Positions 42,645-51,954 of a DNA stretch of 64,000 bases are shown here, piece after piece. The stretch's first letter is position 1, and every line of letters starts with the position of its first letter. The position numbers and the translations under genes were made by a program. The DNA lies in assembly GCF_036409475.1 (NCBI RefSeq), contig NZ_JAYRCK010000026.1:22066-86065 (forward strand), written 5' to 3'. Under the pieces are notes generated by a model. It saw nothing but the letters and a program-made list of their open reading frames with translations, was not told the origin of the DNA and did not search any database. Origin of the DNA: Scandinavium sp036409475 (GTDB taxonomy: Bacteria; Pseudomonadota; Gammaproteobacteria; Enterobacterales; Enterobacteriaceae).

Positions 42645-44306
42645 TTATGCCGCCAGCAACTCTTTGGCGTTTGCCAGCGTGTTACGGGTGACTTCACTCC
42701 CGCCGAGCAGGCGCGCCAGTTCTTGCAAGCGGGCGCGTTTATCCAGCGGTTGCATATGGGTTTCAGTCATTTCGCCGTCGGTTTCTTTGCTGACATAGAA
42801 GTGATGATGACCACAGCCCGCCACTTGCGGCAAATGTGTGACGCACATGACCTGTGTCGAATCGCCCAATTGGCGCAGCAATTTACCCACCACCGCAGCG
42901 GTTGGCCCGCTGATCCCAACATCGACCTCATCGAAAATCAGCGCCGGGGTTTCCATTTTCTGTGCCGTAATCACCTGAATGGCAAGCGCGATACGTGACA
43001 ATTCACCGCCGGAAGCCACTTTGGCAATAGGCTGTAACGGCTGGCCTGGGTTAGTGGTGACGCGAAACTCAATGCGATCGGCCCCTTCGGCAGTGAGGTG
43101 GTTCTCCTCGAATTTCACTTCAATGGTGAACTTGCCGTGTGGCATGGAAAGCAGATGCATGCTTTCCGTGATAAGCCCGGCCAGCTCAGCGGCGCTGGCC
43201 ATGCGTACGGTATGCAGTTGCTGCGCGGTTTCCAGTGCCTGCTGATGATGTTTATTCACTGCGAGGCTCAGCGTTTCCAGTGAGTCGGCCTGATCGTTAA
43301 GCTGCTGTTGTTCATCCAGCAGAGATTGATGGAATGCGGGCAATTCTTCAGGGCTAACGTGGTGCTTACGCGCCAGCGCTATCTGACGCGAGATGCGCTG
43401 TTCGAGCTCGAACAGACGGTTCGGGTCGAGATCTAATCTGTCGCAGTAGTGACGGAGCTCGTCGCTGGCTTCACTGAGCTGAATAGCGGCTTCTTCCAGC
43501 ATCTCCAGAACACCTGAAAGTTTGCTGTCCATGCCGGTTAACTCGGTCACCATTTGACGGGCACTGTAGAGCTGGCTTTGCAGGTTGGCATCTTCGCCAT
43601 CGGCCAGCAGATTCAGCGCCTGTTGGCTGGTGCTCAGCAGTTGGCCGCTGTTTGCAAGGCGCTTGTACTCTTCATCTATCTGTTCAAATTCGCCTGCCTG
43701 AGGCTGGAATTCATTCAGTTCTTTAAGCTGGTATTGCAGGAGTTCTGCACGCGCGGCGCGTTCGTGACTCTGTTGTTGATGCTGCGCCAGATCACGGCAG
43801 CTTTGATGCCATTGACGGTAGTGTTCGGCCATGCGCTGAGTGAGCACGTACTCACCGGTATAGCCATCAAGCAGGGTTTTTTGCTGCTCAGGTTTGACAA
43901 GCTGCTGGTGGGCATGCTGGCCATGGATTTGGATCAGCAACTGACCCAGCTCGCGCAATTGCGATAGCGGCACGGCAGTGCCGTTAATAAAGCCACGGGA
44001 ACGGCCATCGCTGCTGATTACCCGGCGAAGTAAACACTCACGCCCGTCTTCAAGCTGATTGGCTTCCAGCCAGCGCAGTGCGGCAGGGGTGTCTTTCAGG
44101 GCGAAGCGGGCGCAGAGATCGGCCCGGTTAGCGCCTGCTCGAACCATGTCGCCTTCCGCGCGGCCACCCAGGCACAACCCGAGGGCATCTATCGCAATGG
44201 ATTTACCGGCCCCGGTTTCCCCAGTGATGGCCGTCATACCGCTATGAAAATCGATTTCAAGTTCGCGTACGATTGCAAAATTGCTGATGGTCAGTTGTGC
44301 CAACAT
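42645..44306 (-). CDS. recN: DNA repair protein RecN
   Basis: A 553-aa SMC-like ATPase, the same length as in E. coli: Walker A GETGAGKS (29-36), long coiled coils through the middle, a signature region (VASGGELSRIALAI) and Walker B (ALIFDEVDVGISG). It acts in RecA-dependent double-strand break repair. Three LexA-box-like sites upstream mark it as a strongly SOS-induced gene. Confidence 0.98.
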   Translation of the reverse strand: MLAQLTISNFAIVRELEIDFHSGMTAITGETGAGKSIAIDALGLCLGGRAEGDMVRAGANRADLCARFALKDTPAALRWLEANQLEDGRECLLRRVISSDGRSRGFINGTAVPLSQLRELGQLLIQIHGQHAHQQLVKPEQQKTLLDGYTGEYVLTQRMAEHYRQWHQSCRDLAQHQQQSHERAARAELLQYQLKELNEFQPQAGEFEQIDEEYKRLANSGQLLSTSQQALNLLADGEDANLQSQLYSARQMVTELTGMDSKLSGVLEMLEEAAIQLSEASDELRHYCDRLDLDPNRLFELEQRISRQIALARKHHVSPEELPAFHQSLLDEQQQLNDQADSLETLSLAVNKHHQQALETAQQLHTVRMASAAELAGLITESMHLLSMPHGKFTIEVKFEENHLTAEGADRIEFRVTTNPGQPLQPIAKVASGGELSRIALAIQVITAQKMETPALIFDEVDVGISGPTAAVVGKLLRQLGDSTQVMCVTHLPQVAGCGHHHFYVSKETDGEMTETHMQPLDKRARLQELARLLGGSEVTRNTLANAKELLAA

Positions 44307-44316
44307 AGCCGTCTTC

Positions 44317-44374
44317 CTGTATGAAAAACCATAACTGTGATTTAATACAGTATAAACTGGTTTTTTATACAGTA
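44317..44374 (-). promoter_or_regulatory. SOS (LexA) boxes upstream of recN
   Basis: Two CTG-N10-CAG boxes, with cores at 44335-44350 (CTGTGATTTAATACAG) and 44357-44372 (CTGGTTTTTTATACAG), plus a degenerate third beginning at 44317 (CTGTATGAAAAACCAT). E. coli recN also has multiple boxes. They sit 10-70 bases before the recN ATG, over the promoter. Confidence 0.85.
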
Positions 44375-44391
44375 AAGAGGCGAATCCGAAA

Positions 44392-45270
44392 TCAGAACAA
44401 TTTTTTTGACCAGCCGAGCTTTGAGCTCAACGTGTTGAAATAGTTGTAGTCTTTAGGATGGATTAAGTTGAGATGGTAGTCGCAGCGACGAATCAGCACA
44501 TCTTCGCCTTCCTGAATAGGCAGGGCAATTTGGCTGTCGCAGCTGATTTCCAGGTCATTGCGTGGATGAGCAAAGCGCAGGCGGATGGTACTGCTGCTGT
44601 TGATGACCAACGGGCGTGCCGTGAGAGTATGCGGGAACATGGGCACCAGTGTTATCGCATCTAAAGATGGTGTCAGAATGGGGCCGCCAGCAGAAAGCGA
44701 ATAGGCTGTGGAGCCTGTCGGCGTGGAGATAATCAAGCCATCTGAACGCTGTGAGAATGCAAATACTTCATCGATATACACTTCGAATTCAATCATGTGC
44801 GCCACTTTGCCGGGATGAAGCACTACTTCGTTGATGGCGGTGCTGATGCGTTTTTGGCAGTCATGCTGGCAAACCTGGGCTTCAAGCAGAAAGCGCTTCT
44901 CGGTGATATAGTGGCCTTCAAGGACATCTGCCAGCTGCTGTTGAGCGTTATCCGGGTCGAGATCGGTCAGGAAGCCAAGATTGCCACGGTTAATGCCGAT
45001 GACTTTAATGTCATAGCGCGCCAGCGTTCGTGCGGCGCCTAGCATGTTGCCGTCGCCGCCGACAACGACCGCCAGATCGGCCTGCTGGCCAATTTCCGCC
45101 AGTGTCCCGGTCGCGACGTTTTTCAGCTGCAGCTCGCGGGCAATTTGTTGCTCGACAATGACATCGTAGCCTTTGGTACACAGCCAGCGATACAGCATTT
45201 CATGTGTAGTGAGCGCGGTCGGATGGCGGGGATGGCCGACAATACCGATACACTTGAAATGATTATTCAT
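44392..45270 (-). CDS. nadK: NAD kinase
   Basis: A 292-aa enzyme starting MNNHFKCIGIVGHPRH at 45270, as in E. coli; a longer frame reaches 45447 but runs across the grpE promoter. Key motifs: GGDG (71-74), INEVVLHPG, and PTGSTAYSLSAGGP. It phosphorylates NAD to NADP. It is divergent from grpE and sits just before recN in the same orientation. Confidence 0.98.
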   Translation of the reverse strand: MNNHFKCIGIVGHPRHPTALTTHEMLYRWLCTKGYDVIVEQQIARELQLKNVATGTLAEIGQQADLAVVVGGDGNMLGAARTLARYDIKVIGINRGNLGFLTDLDPDNAQQQLADVLEGHYITEKRFLLEAQVCQHDCQKRISTAINEVVLHPGKVAHMIEFEVYIDEVFAFSQRSDGLIISTPTGSTAYSLSAGGPILTPSLDAITLVPMFPHTLTARPLVINSSSTIRLRFAHPRNDLEISCDSQIALPIQEGEDVLIRRCDYHLNLIHPKDYNYFNTLSSKLGWSKKLF

Positions 45271-45319
45271 TTTCTGGAGGTCCTTGTGCCGAATGAATGA
45301 TGACAATGTGTCTGCTTCC

Positions 45320-45347
45320 CTTGAATCCCGCAGCGCGATCCCCATAA
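45320..45347 (+). promoter_or_regulatory. sigma-32 promoter of grpE
   Basis: CTTGAAT (45320-45326), a 13-base spacer and CCCCATAAT match the heat-shock consensus CTTGAAA-N13-CCCCAT. It lies about 45 bases before the grpE ATG. Confidence 0.85.
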
Positions 45348-45391
45348 TAAGCGAAGTCAGCGAGTGATTACCAAAAAACGCGGAGAAATTC

Positions 45392-45985
45392 ATGAGTAGT
45401 AAAGAACAGAAAACGCCTGAGGGGCAAGCCCCGGAAGAAATTATCACGGACCAGCATGATGAAGTCGAGGCCGTAGAGTCTGATACTTCTGCTGAGCAGG
45501 TGGATCCGCGCGATGAGAAAATTGCGAATCTGGAAGCTCAGTTAGAGGAAGTGCAGACGCGTGAGCGCGATGGTGTGCTGCGTGTTAAAGCCGAGATGGA
45601 AAACCTGCGTCGTCGTACCGAGCAGGACGTTGAAAAGGCGCACAAGTTTGCCCTTGAGAAGTTCGTCAATGACCTGCTGCCGGTTATCGATAGCCTTGAC
45701 CGCGCGCTGGAAGTGGCTGATAAAGCCAATCCAGAGATGGCGCCAATGGTGGAAGGTATCGAACTGACGCTGAAATCCATGCTCGACGTGGTGCGTAAGT
45801 ACGGTGTGGAAGTGGTCGGCGACATTAACGTGCCAATGGACCCGAACGTTCACCAGGCGATTGCGATGGTTGAATCGGAAGAGGTTGCTGCGGGTAACGT
45901 GCTGATGGTGATGCAGAAGGGTTATACCCTGAACGGGCGTACCCTTCGCGCGGCGATGGTTTCCGTCGCGAAAGCGAAGGCATAA
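45392..45985 (+). CDS. grpE: nucleotide exchange factor GrpE
   Basis: A 197-aa protein, the E. coli length: acidic disordered N-terminus, long helical dimerisation region (IANLEAQLEEVQTRERDGVL, then RVKAEMENLRRRTEQDVEKA) and the C-terminal beta domain (DPNVHQAIAMVES, VMQKGYTLNGRTLRAAMV). It releases ADP from DnaK. A heat-shock promoter precedes it. Confidence 0.98.
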   Translation: MSSKEQKTPEGQAPEEIITDQHDEVEAVESDTSAEQVDPRDEKIANLEAQLEEVQTRERDGVLRVKAEMENLRRRTEQDVEKAHKFALEKFVNDLLPVIDSLDRALEVADKANPEMAPMVEGIELTLKSMLDVVRKYGVEVVGDINVPMDPNVHQAIAMVESEEVAAGNVLMVMQKGYTLNGRTLRAAMVSVAKAKA

Positions 45986-45996
45986 GCCTCGTCTTT

Positions 45997-46022
45997 TCCT
46001 CTCCCCGCCCGGGGAGAGGAAC
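45997..46022 (+). terminator. weak hairpin after grpE
   Basis: CCTCTCCCC GCCC GGGGAGAGG forms a nine-base stem about 12 bases after the grpE stop, with no U run. It may end or stabilise the grpE transcript facing the convergent corB-like gene. Confidence 0.5.
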
Positions 46023-46027
46023 GCAGT

Positions 46028-47314
46028 TTATTCAGAAGCACTTTCCCGAATTGATTTCACCGGCACCACTTTCACCTGCTTAATCATGTTGTCCTGAACG
46101 TCGAGAATATCGATATCGAACTGGTTGATGCGCACGCGTGTGCCAATGGCCGGGATTTCTTCCAGCGCTTCCAGAATCACGCCGTTGATGGTGCGGGCTT
46201 CATCTTCCGGAAAATGCCAGTTGAAGGCTTTGTTCAGTTCACGCACGTTGGCGGTACCGTCAATAATGACAGATCCGTCGTTTTGCGGTGTGACTTCTTC
46301 CGCCAGTGAAGGTGACATCGAGGTGGTGAAATCACCGACTATCTCTTCCAGAATATCTTCAACGGTAACCAGGCCCTGGATATCGCCGTATTCATCGACG
46401 ACCAGACCGGCTTTCTTTTTATTGCGCTGGAATTTGACCAGTTGGGTGCTGAGTGGCGTGCCTTCAGGCACGTAATAGATTTCATCCGCGGCGCGCAGCA
46501 GGATCTCTTTGGTAAACTCTTTTTTCTCGGTCATCAGGCGATAAGCTTCGCGCACGCGCAGCATGCTGATGGCATCGTCGAGCGAGTCTCTGTAGAGCAC
46601 AATTCGCCCGTGCGGCGAGTGGGTGAGCTGACGAACGATGGACTTCCAGTCGTCGTTAATATCAATGCCGACGATTTCGTTTCGCGGCACCATGATGTCG
46701 TCAACGCTGACTTTTTCCAGATCCAGCACCGACAGCAGCATATCCTGATTGCGGCGAGAGATTTGCGAGCGCGACTCGTTCACAATTGTGCGCAGCTCGT
46801 CTTTGCTGAGCGCGGCGCTGATCGACGTTTCGGTTTTGATGCCCATCATCCGCATCAGAATGCGGGTAATGGTGTTGAGCAACCACACCAGCGGCATCAT
46901 CAGCACTTGCAACGGGACTAACAGAAAACTACTGGGATAAGCCACTTTTTCCGGGTACAGCGCGGCGATAGTTTTTGGCAGGACTTCCGCAAAGACCAGC
47001 ACCACGAACGTCAGAACGCCGGTCGCGATAGCCACACCAGCATCGCCGTACAAACGCATCCCAACAATGGTGCCCAGCGCGGAGGCAAGAATATTGACGA
47101 GGTTGTTGCCAATCAGCACGAGGCTAATCAGGCGGTCTGGCTTACGCAGCAGTTTTTCGACACGTTTGGCCGCGCTGTTGCCCTGTTTTGCCATATGACG
47201 CAGCTTGTAGCGGTTGAGCGTCATCATCCCGGTTTCCGAACCAGAGAAGTAGGCAGAAATAAAAACCATGACGACAAGCGTGATGATGAGCGTCGTGGTT
47301 GAGATATGTTCCAA
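46028..47314 (-). CDS. yfjD: CNNM/CorB-type membrane protein (YfjD)
   Basis: A 428-aa protein equal in length to E. coli YfjD/CorB: DUF21 transmembrane domain with about four helices (residues 1-~180; ISAYFSGSETGMMTLNRYKL is its signature), two CBS domains (VDDIMVPRNEIVGIDIND, then VDEYGDIQGLVTVEDILEEI) and a C-terminal CorC/HlyC domain. CNNM proteins are linked to Mg2+ or Co2+ transport. It is followed on the same strand by the gene for a cytochrome c assembly-like protein, and the pair is conserved. Confidence 0.95.
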   Translation of the reverse strand: MEHISTTTLIITLVVMVFISAYFSGSETGMMTLNRYKLRHMAKQGNSAAKRVEKLLRKPDRLISLVLIGNNLVNILASALGTIVGMRLYGDAGVAIATGVLTFVVLVFAEVLPKTIAALYPEKVAYPSSFLLVPLQVLMMPLVWLLNTITRILMRMMGIKTETSISAALSKDELRTIVNESRSQISRRNQDMLLSVLDLEKVSVDDIMVPRNEIVGIDINDDWKSIVRQLTHSPHGRIVLYRDSLDDAISMLRVREAYRLMTEKKEFTKEILLRAADEIYYVPEGTPLSTQLVKFQRNKKKAGLVVDEYGDIQGLVTVEDILEEIVGDFTTSMSPSLAEEVTPQNDGSVIIDGTANVRELNKAFNWHFPEDEARTINGVILEALEEIPAIGTRVRINQFDIDILDVQDNMIKQVKVVPVKSIRESASE

Positions 47315-47332
47315 CGGAGATTCCTTTAAGTC

Positions 47333-48124
47333 TTAGCTGACAAACTGCTGCAGAACGCGGCTGCCAAAGTAGGCCAGCGTTAACAATCCTGCACCCGCGA
47401 CGTTAAACCACACCACGCGGCGTCCTCGCCAGCCTTCATGATAATGACCCCATAACAACACGATATAGACAAACCACGCGATGATGGAAAGGACCGCTTT
47501 ATCGATATTTTCCACACTGAACAGGTTGTGCAGATAAAACAAACCGGTACACAGGGTCAAAGTGAGCAGAACAACGCCGACCTGCGTGATGTGAAACATC
47601 TTGCGCTCAATGCTCATCAGCGGCGGCATTTCGCTGCTGAAGGCCAGCTTTTTGTGCTTAAGTTGATAATCAATCCATGCCAGTTGCAGGGCATACAAGG
47701 CTGCAATGATTAATGTCGCGTAAGCAAACAGCGACAGGCCAATATGCACCATCATGCCTGGAGTCGCTTCCAGATGCGTGATGAACTCGTTGGGCATAAA
47801 CGTCGCGAAGGCGAGGTTAATCAGCGCAAACGTGTAGACGATAGGCAGAAGCAGCCAGCCGCGATTGCGGGACGCCACAATGGTCATCACCGTACAAATC
47901 ATCAGGCTGACAAGCGAACCGACGTTCAACAGGCTGAGGTTTTGTCCGTTCTCACCGCCTGGCAAAATTCTTGCTTCCAGCGCAAAGGCGTGACACACCA
48001 GCGCAATCACCGCAGAAAGTATAGCCATGCGCCGCCAGCCGCTGTTTTTTTGCAGCAGGGCAGGGATGATCAGCGCGAGGCTGATGGAATAGGCGACGAG
48101 CGCGAGCAGTGCAAAAACAGGCAT
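47333..48124 (-). CDS. ypjD: YpjD, cytochrome c assembly (CcsA)-like membrane protein
   Basis: A 263-aa protein starting MPVFALLALVAYSISLALII; 16 further in-frame codons upstream are not part of the E. coli product. It has about eight hydrophobic helices and the CcmC/CcsA-type segment (VHIGLSLFAYATLIIAALYA, then VLLWGHYHEGWRG). The family handles haem in cytochrome c maturation, but the function of YpjD is not proven. Divergent from ffh. Confidence 0.93.
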   Translation of the reverse strand: MPVFALLALVAYSISLALIIPALLQKNSGWRRMAILSAVIALVCHAFALEARILPGGENGQNLSLLNVGSLVSLMICTVMTIVASRNRGWLLLPIVYTFALINLAFATFMPNEFITHLEATPGMMVHIGLSLFAYATLIIAALYALQLAWIDYQLKHKKLAFSSEMPPLMSIERKMFHITQVGVVLLTLTLCTGLFYLHNLFSVENIDKAVLSIIAWFVYIVLLWGHYHEGWRGRRVVWFNVAGAGLLTLAYFGSRVLQQFVS

Positions 48125-48219
48125 AGAGATGTTGTTGTCGGCATGGTTGAAAGAGAAGCAGTATAACGTCACGCGACGTATGCTCCAACCGTTGCATCAC
48201 AACTCGGGGTGTGTCGTGT

Positions 48220-48225
48220 TATACT
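48220..48225 (+). promoter_or_regulatory. probable -10 box of the ffh promoter
   Basis: TATACT lies 65 bases before the ffh ATG in the divergent ypjD-ffh gap. No good -35 hexamer is found at 17 bases (TCACAA), so the assignment rests on the -10 and the position. Confidence 0.4.
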
Positions 48226-48289
48226 CCGGCAAAATTCTGTGACTGTGTCGCGAGCTGCGACCGAACGTTTCCACCTCAGGCGAGAGACA

Positions 48290-49651
48290 ATGTTTGATAA
48301 TTTAACCGATCGTTTGTCGCGTACGCTGCGCAACATCAGCGGCCGCGGACGCCTTACCGAAGACAATATTAAAGACACGCTGCGCGAAGTGCGCATGGCG
48401 TTGCTCGAAGCCGACGTGGCGCTGCCAGTCGTGCGTGAATTCATCAACCGCGTGAAAGAGCGCGCGGTGGGTCATGAAGTCAACAAGAGCCTGACCCCGG
48501 GTCAGGAGTTCGTCAAAATCGTTCGTAACGAACTGGTTTCGGCGATGGGCGAAGAGAACCAGGTGCTCAACCTCGCCGCTCAGCCGCCAGCCGTGGTGCT
48601 GATGGCGGGCCTGCAAGGTGCCGGTAAAACGACCAGCGTCGGTAAACTGGGTAAGTTCCTGCGTGAAAAGCACAAGAAAAAAGTGCTGGTTGTCTCCGCG
48701 GACGTTTACCGTCCGGCAGCAATCAAACAGCTGGAAACATTGGCTGAGCAGGTTGGCGTGGATTTCTTCCCGTCCGACGTTGCGCAGAAGCCAGTGGATA
48801 TCGTTAACGCGGCGCTGAAAGAAGCGAAGCTGAAGTTCTACGACGTACTGCTGGTGGATACCGCCGGTCGTTTGCACGTCGACGAAGCGATGATGGACGA
48901 AATCAAACAGGTCCATGCGTCTATCAATCCGGTAGAAACCCTGTTCGTCGTCGATGCGATGACCGGTCAGGATGCCGCGAATACCGCGAAAGCCTTTAAC
49001 GAAGCACTGCCGCTGACGGGTGTTGTACTGACCAAAGTGGACGGTGACGCCCGCGGTGGTGCTGCGCTGTCGATTCGCCATATCACCGGTAAGCCGATTA
49101 AATTCCTCGGCGTCGGCGAGAAAACCGAAGCGCTGGAGCCGTTCCACCCGGACCGTATTGCCTCCCGTATCCTTGGTATGGGTGACGTCCTTTCGCTTAT
49201 CGAAGATATCGAAAGCAAAGTTGACCGCGCACAGGCTGAGAAGCTGGCGAATAAGCTTAAGAAAGGCGATGGTTTCGACCTGACCGATTTCCTTGAGCAA
49301 CTGCGTCAGATGAAAAACATGGGCGGAATGGCAAGCCTGATGGGCAAGCTGCCTGGCATGGGCCAGATTCCGGACAACGTTAAAGCACAGATGGACGACA
49401 AAGTGCTGGTGCGTATGGAGGCGATTATCAACTCCATGACCCTGAAAGAACGCGCCAACCCGGACATCATCAAAGGTTCCCGCAAACGCCGTATCGCCGC
49501 AGGTTGTGGCATGCAGGTGCAGGACGTTAACCGCCTTCTGAAACAGTTCGACGACATGCAGCGCATGATGAAGAAAATGAAGAAGGGCGGCATGGCGAAG
49601 ATGATGCGCGGTATGAAAGGCATGATGCCGCCGGGCTTTCCGGGCCGTTAA
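48290..49651 (+). CDS. ffh: signal recognition particle GTPase Ffh
   Basis: A 453-aa protein, the E. coli length, from ATG 48290: N domain, G domain with G1 GLQGAGKTT (107-115), DTAGRLH and TKVDGDARGG, and a methionine-rich M domain with MQRMMKKMKKGGMAKMMRGM near the C-terminus. It binds 4.5S RNA and signal sequences and docks with FtsY. Confidence 0.98.
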   Translation: MFDNLTDRLSRTLRNISGRGRLTEDNIKDTLREVRMALLEADVALPVVREFINRVKERAVGHEVNKSLTPGQEFVKIVRNELVSAMGEENQVLNLAAQPPAVVLMAGLQGAGKTTSVGKLGKFLREKHKKKVLVVSADVYRPAAIKQLETLAEQVGVDFFPSDVAQKPVDIVNAALKEAKLKFYDVLLVDTAGRLHVDEAMMDEIKQVHASINPVETLFVVDAMTGQDAANTAKAFNEALPLTGVVLTKVDGDARGGAALSIRHITGKPIKFLGVGEKTEALEPFHPDRIASRILGMGDVLSLIEDIESKVDRAQAEKLANKLKKGDGFDLTDFLEQLRQMKNMGGMASLMGKLPGMGQIPDNVKAQMDDKVLVRMEAIINSMTLKERANPDIIKGSRKRRIAAGCGMQVQDVNRLLKQFDDMQRMMKKMKKGGMAKMMRGMKGMMPPGFPGR

Positions 49652-49670
49652 TTCGCTTTAGAGATTCATG

Positions 49671-49746
49671 TGACTGACAAAGAAGGAAAAAACGTGGTTT
49701 TTCCTTCTTTGCCGAAAGCAGCCGAAAATCAATGAATTGATTTTCC
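49671..49746. repeat. twin-hairpin dispersed element, copy A (after ffh)
   Basis: Two adjacent inverted repeats: AAAGAAGGAAAAA ... TTTTTCCTTCTTT, and GAAAATCAAT(GA)ATTGATTTTC, linked by GCAGCCG. A second copy in the opposite orientation lies near raiA (57225-57299). The first hairpin may also terminate ffh. Confidence 0.75.
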
Positions 49747-49810
49747 TTATTTTTATTTGGTGGTATTTGCTCGTTTTTTGGTCTGAATGAGGTTTGCCGT
49801 CAGTCTGAGA

Positions 49811-49838
49811 TTGCTTTTTGCGCCGAAATGAGTAAAAT
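49811..49838 (+). promoter_or_regulatory. probable promoter of the rpsP-rimM-trmD-rplS operon
   Basis: TTGCTT, a 16-base spacer and TAAAAT, about 75 bases before the rpsP ATG. The following leader contains the hairpin at 49857-49890. Confidence 0.55.
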
Positions 49839-49856
49839 TTTCGGGCTTTTAATATG

Positions 49857-49890
49857 ACACCGGGCTCCGTCCCTCGATGGGGCCCGGTGT
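49857..49890 (+). promoter_or_regulatory. terminator-like hairpin in the rpsP leader
   Basis: ACACCGGGC ... GCCCGGTGT with an inner TCC/GGG extension, then TTTATT. It looks like an intrinsic terminator or attenuator placed between promoter and rpsP. Confidence 0.6.
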
Positions 49891-49912
49891 TTTATTCACA
49901 CAAGAGGATGTT

Positions 49913-50161
49913 ATGGTAACTATTCGTTTAGCACGTCACGGCGCAAAAAAGCGTCCGTTCTACCAGGTTGTCGTTACTGATAGCCGTAATGCACGCAACG
50001 GTCGCTTCATCGAGCGCGTTGGTTTCTTCAACCCACTGGCTAGCGGTGCAGAAGAAGAAACTCGCCTGGATCTGGATCGTATCGCTCACTGGGTTGGCCA
50101 GGGCGCTACTGTTTCCGATCGCGTTGCTACGCTTATCAAAGCAGCAAACAAAGCAGCTTAA
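49913..50161 (+). CDS. rpsP: 30S ribosomal protein S16
   Basis: An 82-aa protein starting MVTIRLARHGAKKRPFYQVV, with AGAGGA before the ATG. First gene of the conserved rpsP-rimM-trmD-rplS operon; S16 is needed for 30S assembly. Confidence 0.99.
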   Translation: MVTIRLARHGAKKRPFYQVVVTDSRNARNGRFIERVGFFNPLASGAEEETRLDLDRIAHWVGQGATVSDRVATLIKAANKAA

Positions 50162-50179
50162 TCTGTCACGGTGGTCATG

Positions 50180-50728
50180 ATGAGCAAGCAACTCACCGCG
50201 AAAGCCCCAGCCGATCCTATCGTGGTTGGTAAAATGGGTTCTTCCTACGGTATTCGTGGTTGGCTCAGAGTGTTTTCCTCCACCGAAGACGCCGAAAGCA
50301 TTTTTGACTATCAGCCCTGGTTAATCCAGAAGGCGGGTCAGTGGCAAGAAGTCGAGCTGGAAAGCTGGCGTCACCACAATCAGGATCTGATCATCAAGCT
50401 GAAAGGCATTGAAGATCGGGATGCCGCGAATCTGCTGACCAATTGTGAAATTGTCGTGGATTCCTCGCAGTTGCCGGCGCTGGATGATGGCACGTATTAC
50501 TGGAAAGACCTTATGGGCTGCCAGGTCGTGACCACTGAAGGCTATGATCTCGGTAAAGTCATCGACATGATGGAAACCGGGTCAAATGACGTTCTCGTCA
50601 TTAAAGCAAACTTGAAAGATGCGTTTGGTATCAAGGAGCGGTTGGTTCCGTTCCTCGATGGGCAGGTTATCAAGAAAGTCGATCTCACTACTCAAACCAT
50701 TGAAGTAGATTGGGATCCTGGTTTTTAA
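50180..50728 (+). CDS. rimM: 16S rRNA processing protein RimM
   Basis: A 182-aa protein from ATG 50180 (MSKQLTAKAPADPIVVGKMG), like E. coli; GTG 50171 and ATG 50177 are less likely. N-terminal RimM domain and C-terminal PRC barrel (YYWKDLMGCQVVTTEGYDLG). It helps mature the 30S head around S19. Confidence 0.97.
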   Translation: MSKQLTAKAPADPIVVGKMGSSYGIRGWLRVFSSTEDAESIFDYQPWLIQKAGQWQEVELESWRHHNQDLIIKLKGIEDRDAANLLTNCEIVVDSSQLPALDDGTYYWKDLMGCQVVTTEGYDLGKVIDMMETGSNDVLVIKANLKDAFGIKERLVPFLDGQVIKKVDLTTQTIEVDWDPGF

Positions 50729-50772
50729 GACCTCCGGATTACCGGTAAAAGACGACATGATGGGGAAGGCTT

Positions 50773-51540
50773 GTGTTTATTGGTGTCGTTAGCCTGTTTC
50801 CAGAAATGTTTCGCGCGATTACCGACTACGGGGTAACTGGCCGGGCAGTAAAAAATGGCCTGCTGAACATCCAGAGCTGGAGTCCTCGTGATTTCGCTCA
50901 TGACCGGCACCGTACCGTGGACGATCGTCCTTACGGTGGCGGACCGGGGATGTTAATGATGGTGCAACCCTTACGGGATGCCATTCATGCAGCAAAAGCC
51001 GCGGCAGGTGAAGGCGCAAAGGTGATTTATCTTTCACCTCAGGGACGCAAGCTTGATCAAGCAGGCGTCAGCGAACTGGCAACGAGTCAAAAATTGATTC
51101 TGGTGTGCGGTCGCTATGAAGGGATAGATGAGCGCGTGATTCAAACCGAGATTGACGAAGAATGGTCTATCGGCGATTACGTTCTCAGCGGTGGTGAGTT
51201 ACCAGCAATGACGCTGATTGACTCCGTTTCCCGGTTCATTCCGGGGGTACTGGGCCATGAAGCTTCAGCAACGGAAGATTCCTTTGCTGATGGATTGCTG
51301 GACTGTCCACACTACACCCGCCCTGAAGTGTTAGAAGGGATGGATGTCCCGGCAGTGTTACTGTCAGGCAACCATGCTGAGATACGTCGCTGGCGTCTGA
51401 AGCAGTCGCTGGGCCGGACCTGGCTTAGAAGACCTGAACTTCTGGAAAACCTGGCTCTGACTGAAGAGCAAGCAAGGTTGCTGGCGGAGTTCCAACGGGA
51501 ACACGCACAACAGCAACATAAACATGATGGTGAGGCGTAA
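50773..51540 (+). CDS. trmD: tRNA (guanine37-N1)-methyltransferase TrmD
   Basis: A 255-aa SPOUT enzyme starting at GTG, preceded by GGGGAAGG. The knot region contains YLSPQGRKLDQ, LVCGRYEGIDERV and EEWSIGDYVLSGGELPA. It makes m1G37 and prevents frameshifting. Confidence 0.98.
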   Translation: MFIGVVSLFPEMFRAITDYGVTGRAVKNGLLNIQSWSPRDFAHDRHRTVDDRPYGGGPGMLMMVQPLRDAIHAAKAAAGEGAKVIYLSPQGRKLDQAGVSELATSQKLILVCGRYEGIDERVIQTEIDEEWSIGDYVLSGGELPAMTLIDSVSRFIPGVLGHEASATEDSFADGLLDCPHYTRPEVLEGMDVPAVLLSGNHAEIRRWRLKQSLGRTWLRRPELLENLALTEEQARLLAEFQREHAQQQHKHDGEA

Positions 51541-51580
51541 GCCCCCAATTATCAGTTTACCCAGGATAAGAGATTAAATT

Positions 51581-51928
51581 ATGAGCAACATTATTAAGCA
51601 AATTGAACAAGAGCAGATGAAGCAGGACGTACCTTCCTTCCGTCCAGGTGATACCGTGGAAGTGAAAGTATGGGTTGTTGAAGGTTCCAAAAAACGTCTG
51701 CAGGCATTCGAGGGCGTGGTTATCGCTATTCGTAACCGCGGTCTGCACTCTGCATTCACTGTTCGTAAAATTTCCAACGGCGAAGGTGTTGAGCGTGTCT
51801 TCCAGACTCACTCTCCAGTTGTAGACAGCATTGCTGTTAAACGCCGTGGTGCCGTTCGTAAAGCTAAACTGTACTACCTGCGTGAGCGTACTGGTAAGTC
51901 TGCTCGTATCAAAGAGCGTCTTAACTAA
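51581..51928 (+). CDS. rplS: 50S ribosomal protein L19
   Basis: A 115-aa protein with the L19 signature (FEGVVIAIRNRGLHSAFTVR, RVFQTHSP). AGGATAAGAG precedes the ATG. Last gene of the trmD operon; a strong terminator follows. Confidence 0.99.
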   Translation: MSNIIKQIEQEQMKQDVPSFRPGDTVEVKVWVVEGSKKRLQAFEGVVIAIRNRGLHSAFTVRKISNGEGVERVFQTHSPVVDSIAVKRRGAVRKAKLYYLRERTGKSARIKERLN

Positions 51929-51954
51929 GATCTCGCTAACGCGACATCCAGATA

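Noticed and set aside
46442..46921. Plus-strand frame opposite yfjD
   Set aside because: A His/Gln-rich shadow frame without a start signal.
48302..49300. Long minus-strand frame opposite ffh (332 codons)
   Set aside because: A codon-bias shadow of ffh; no domain recognised.
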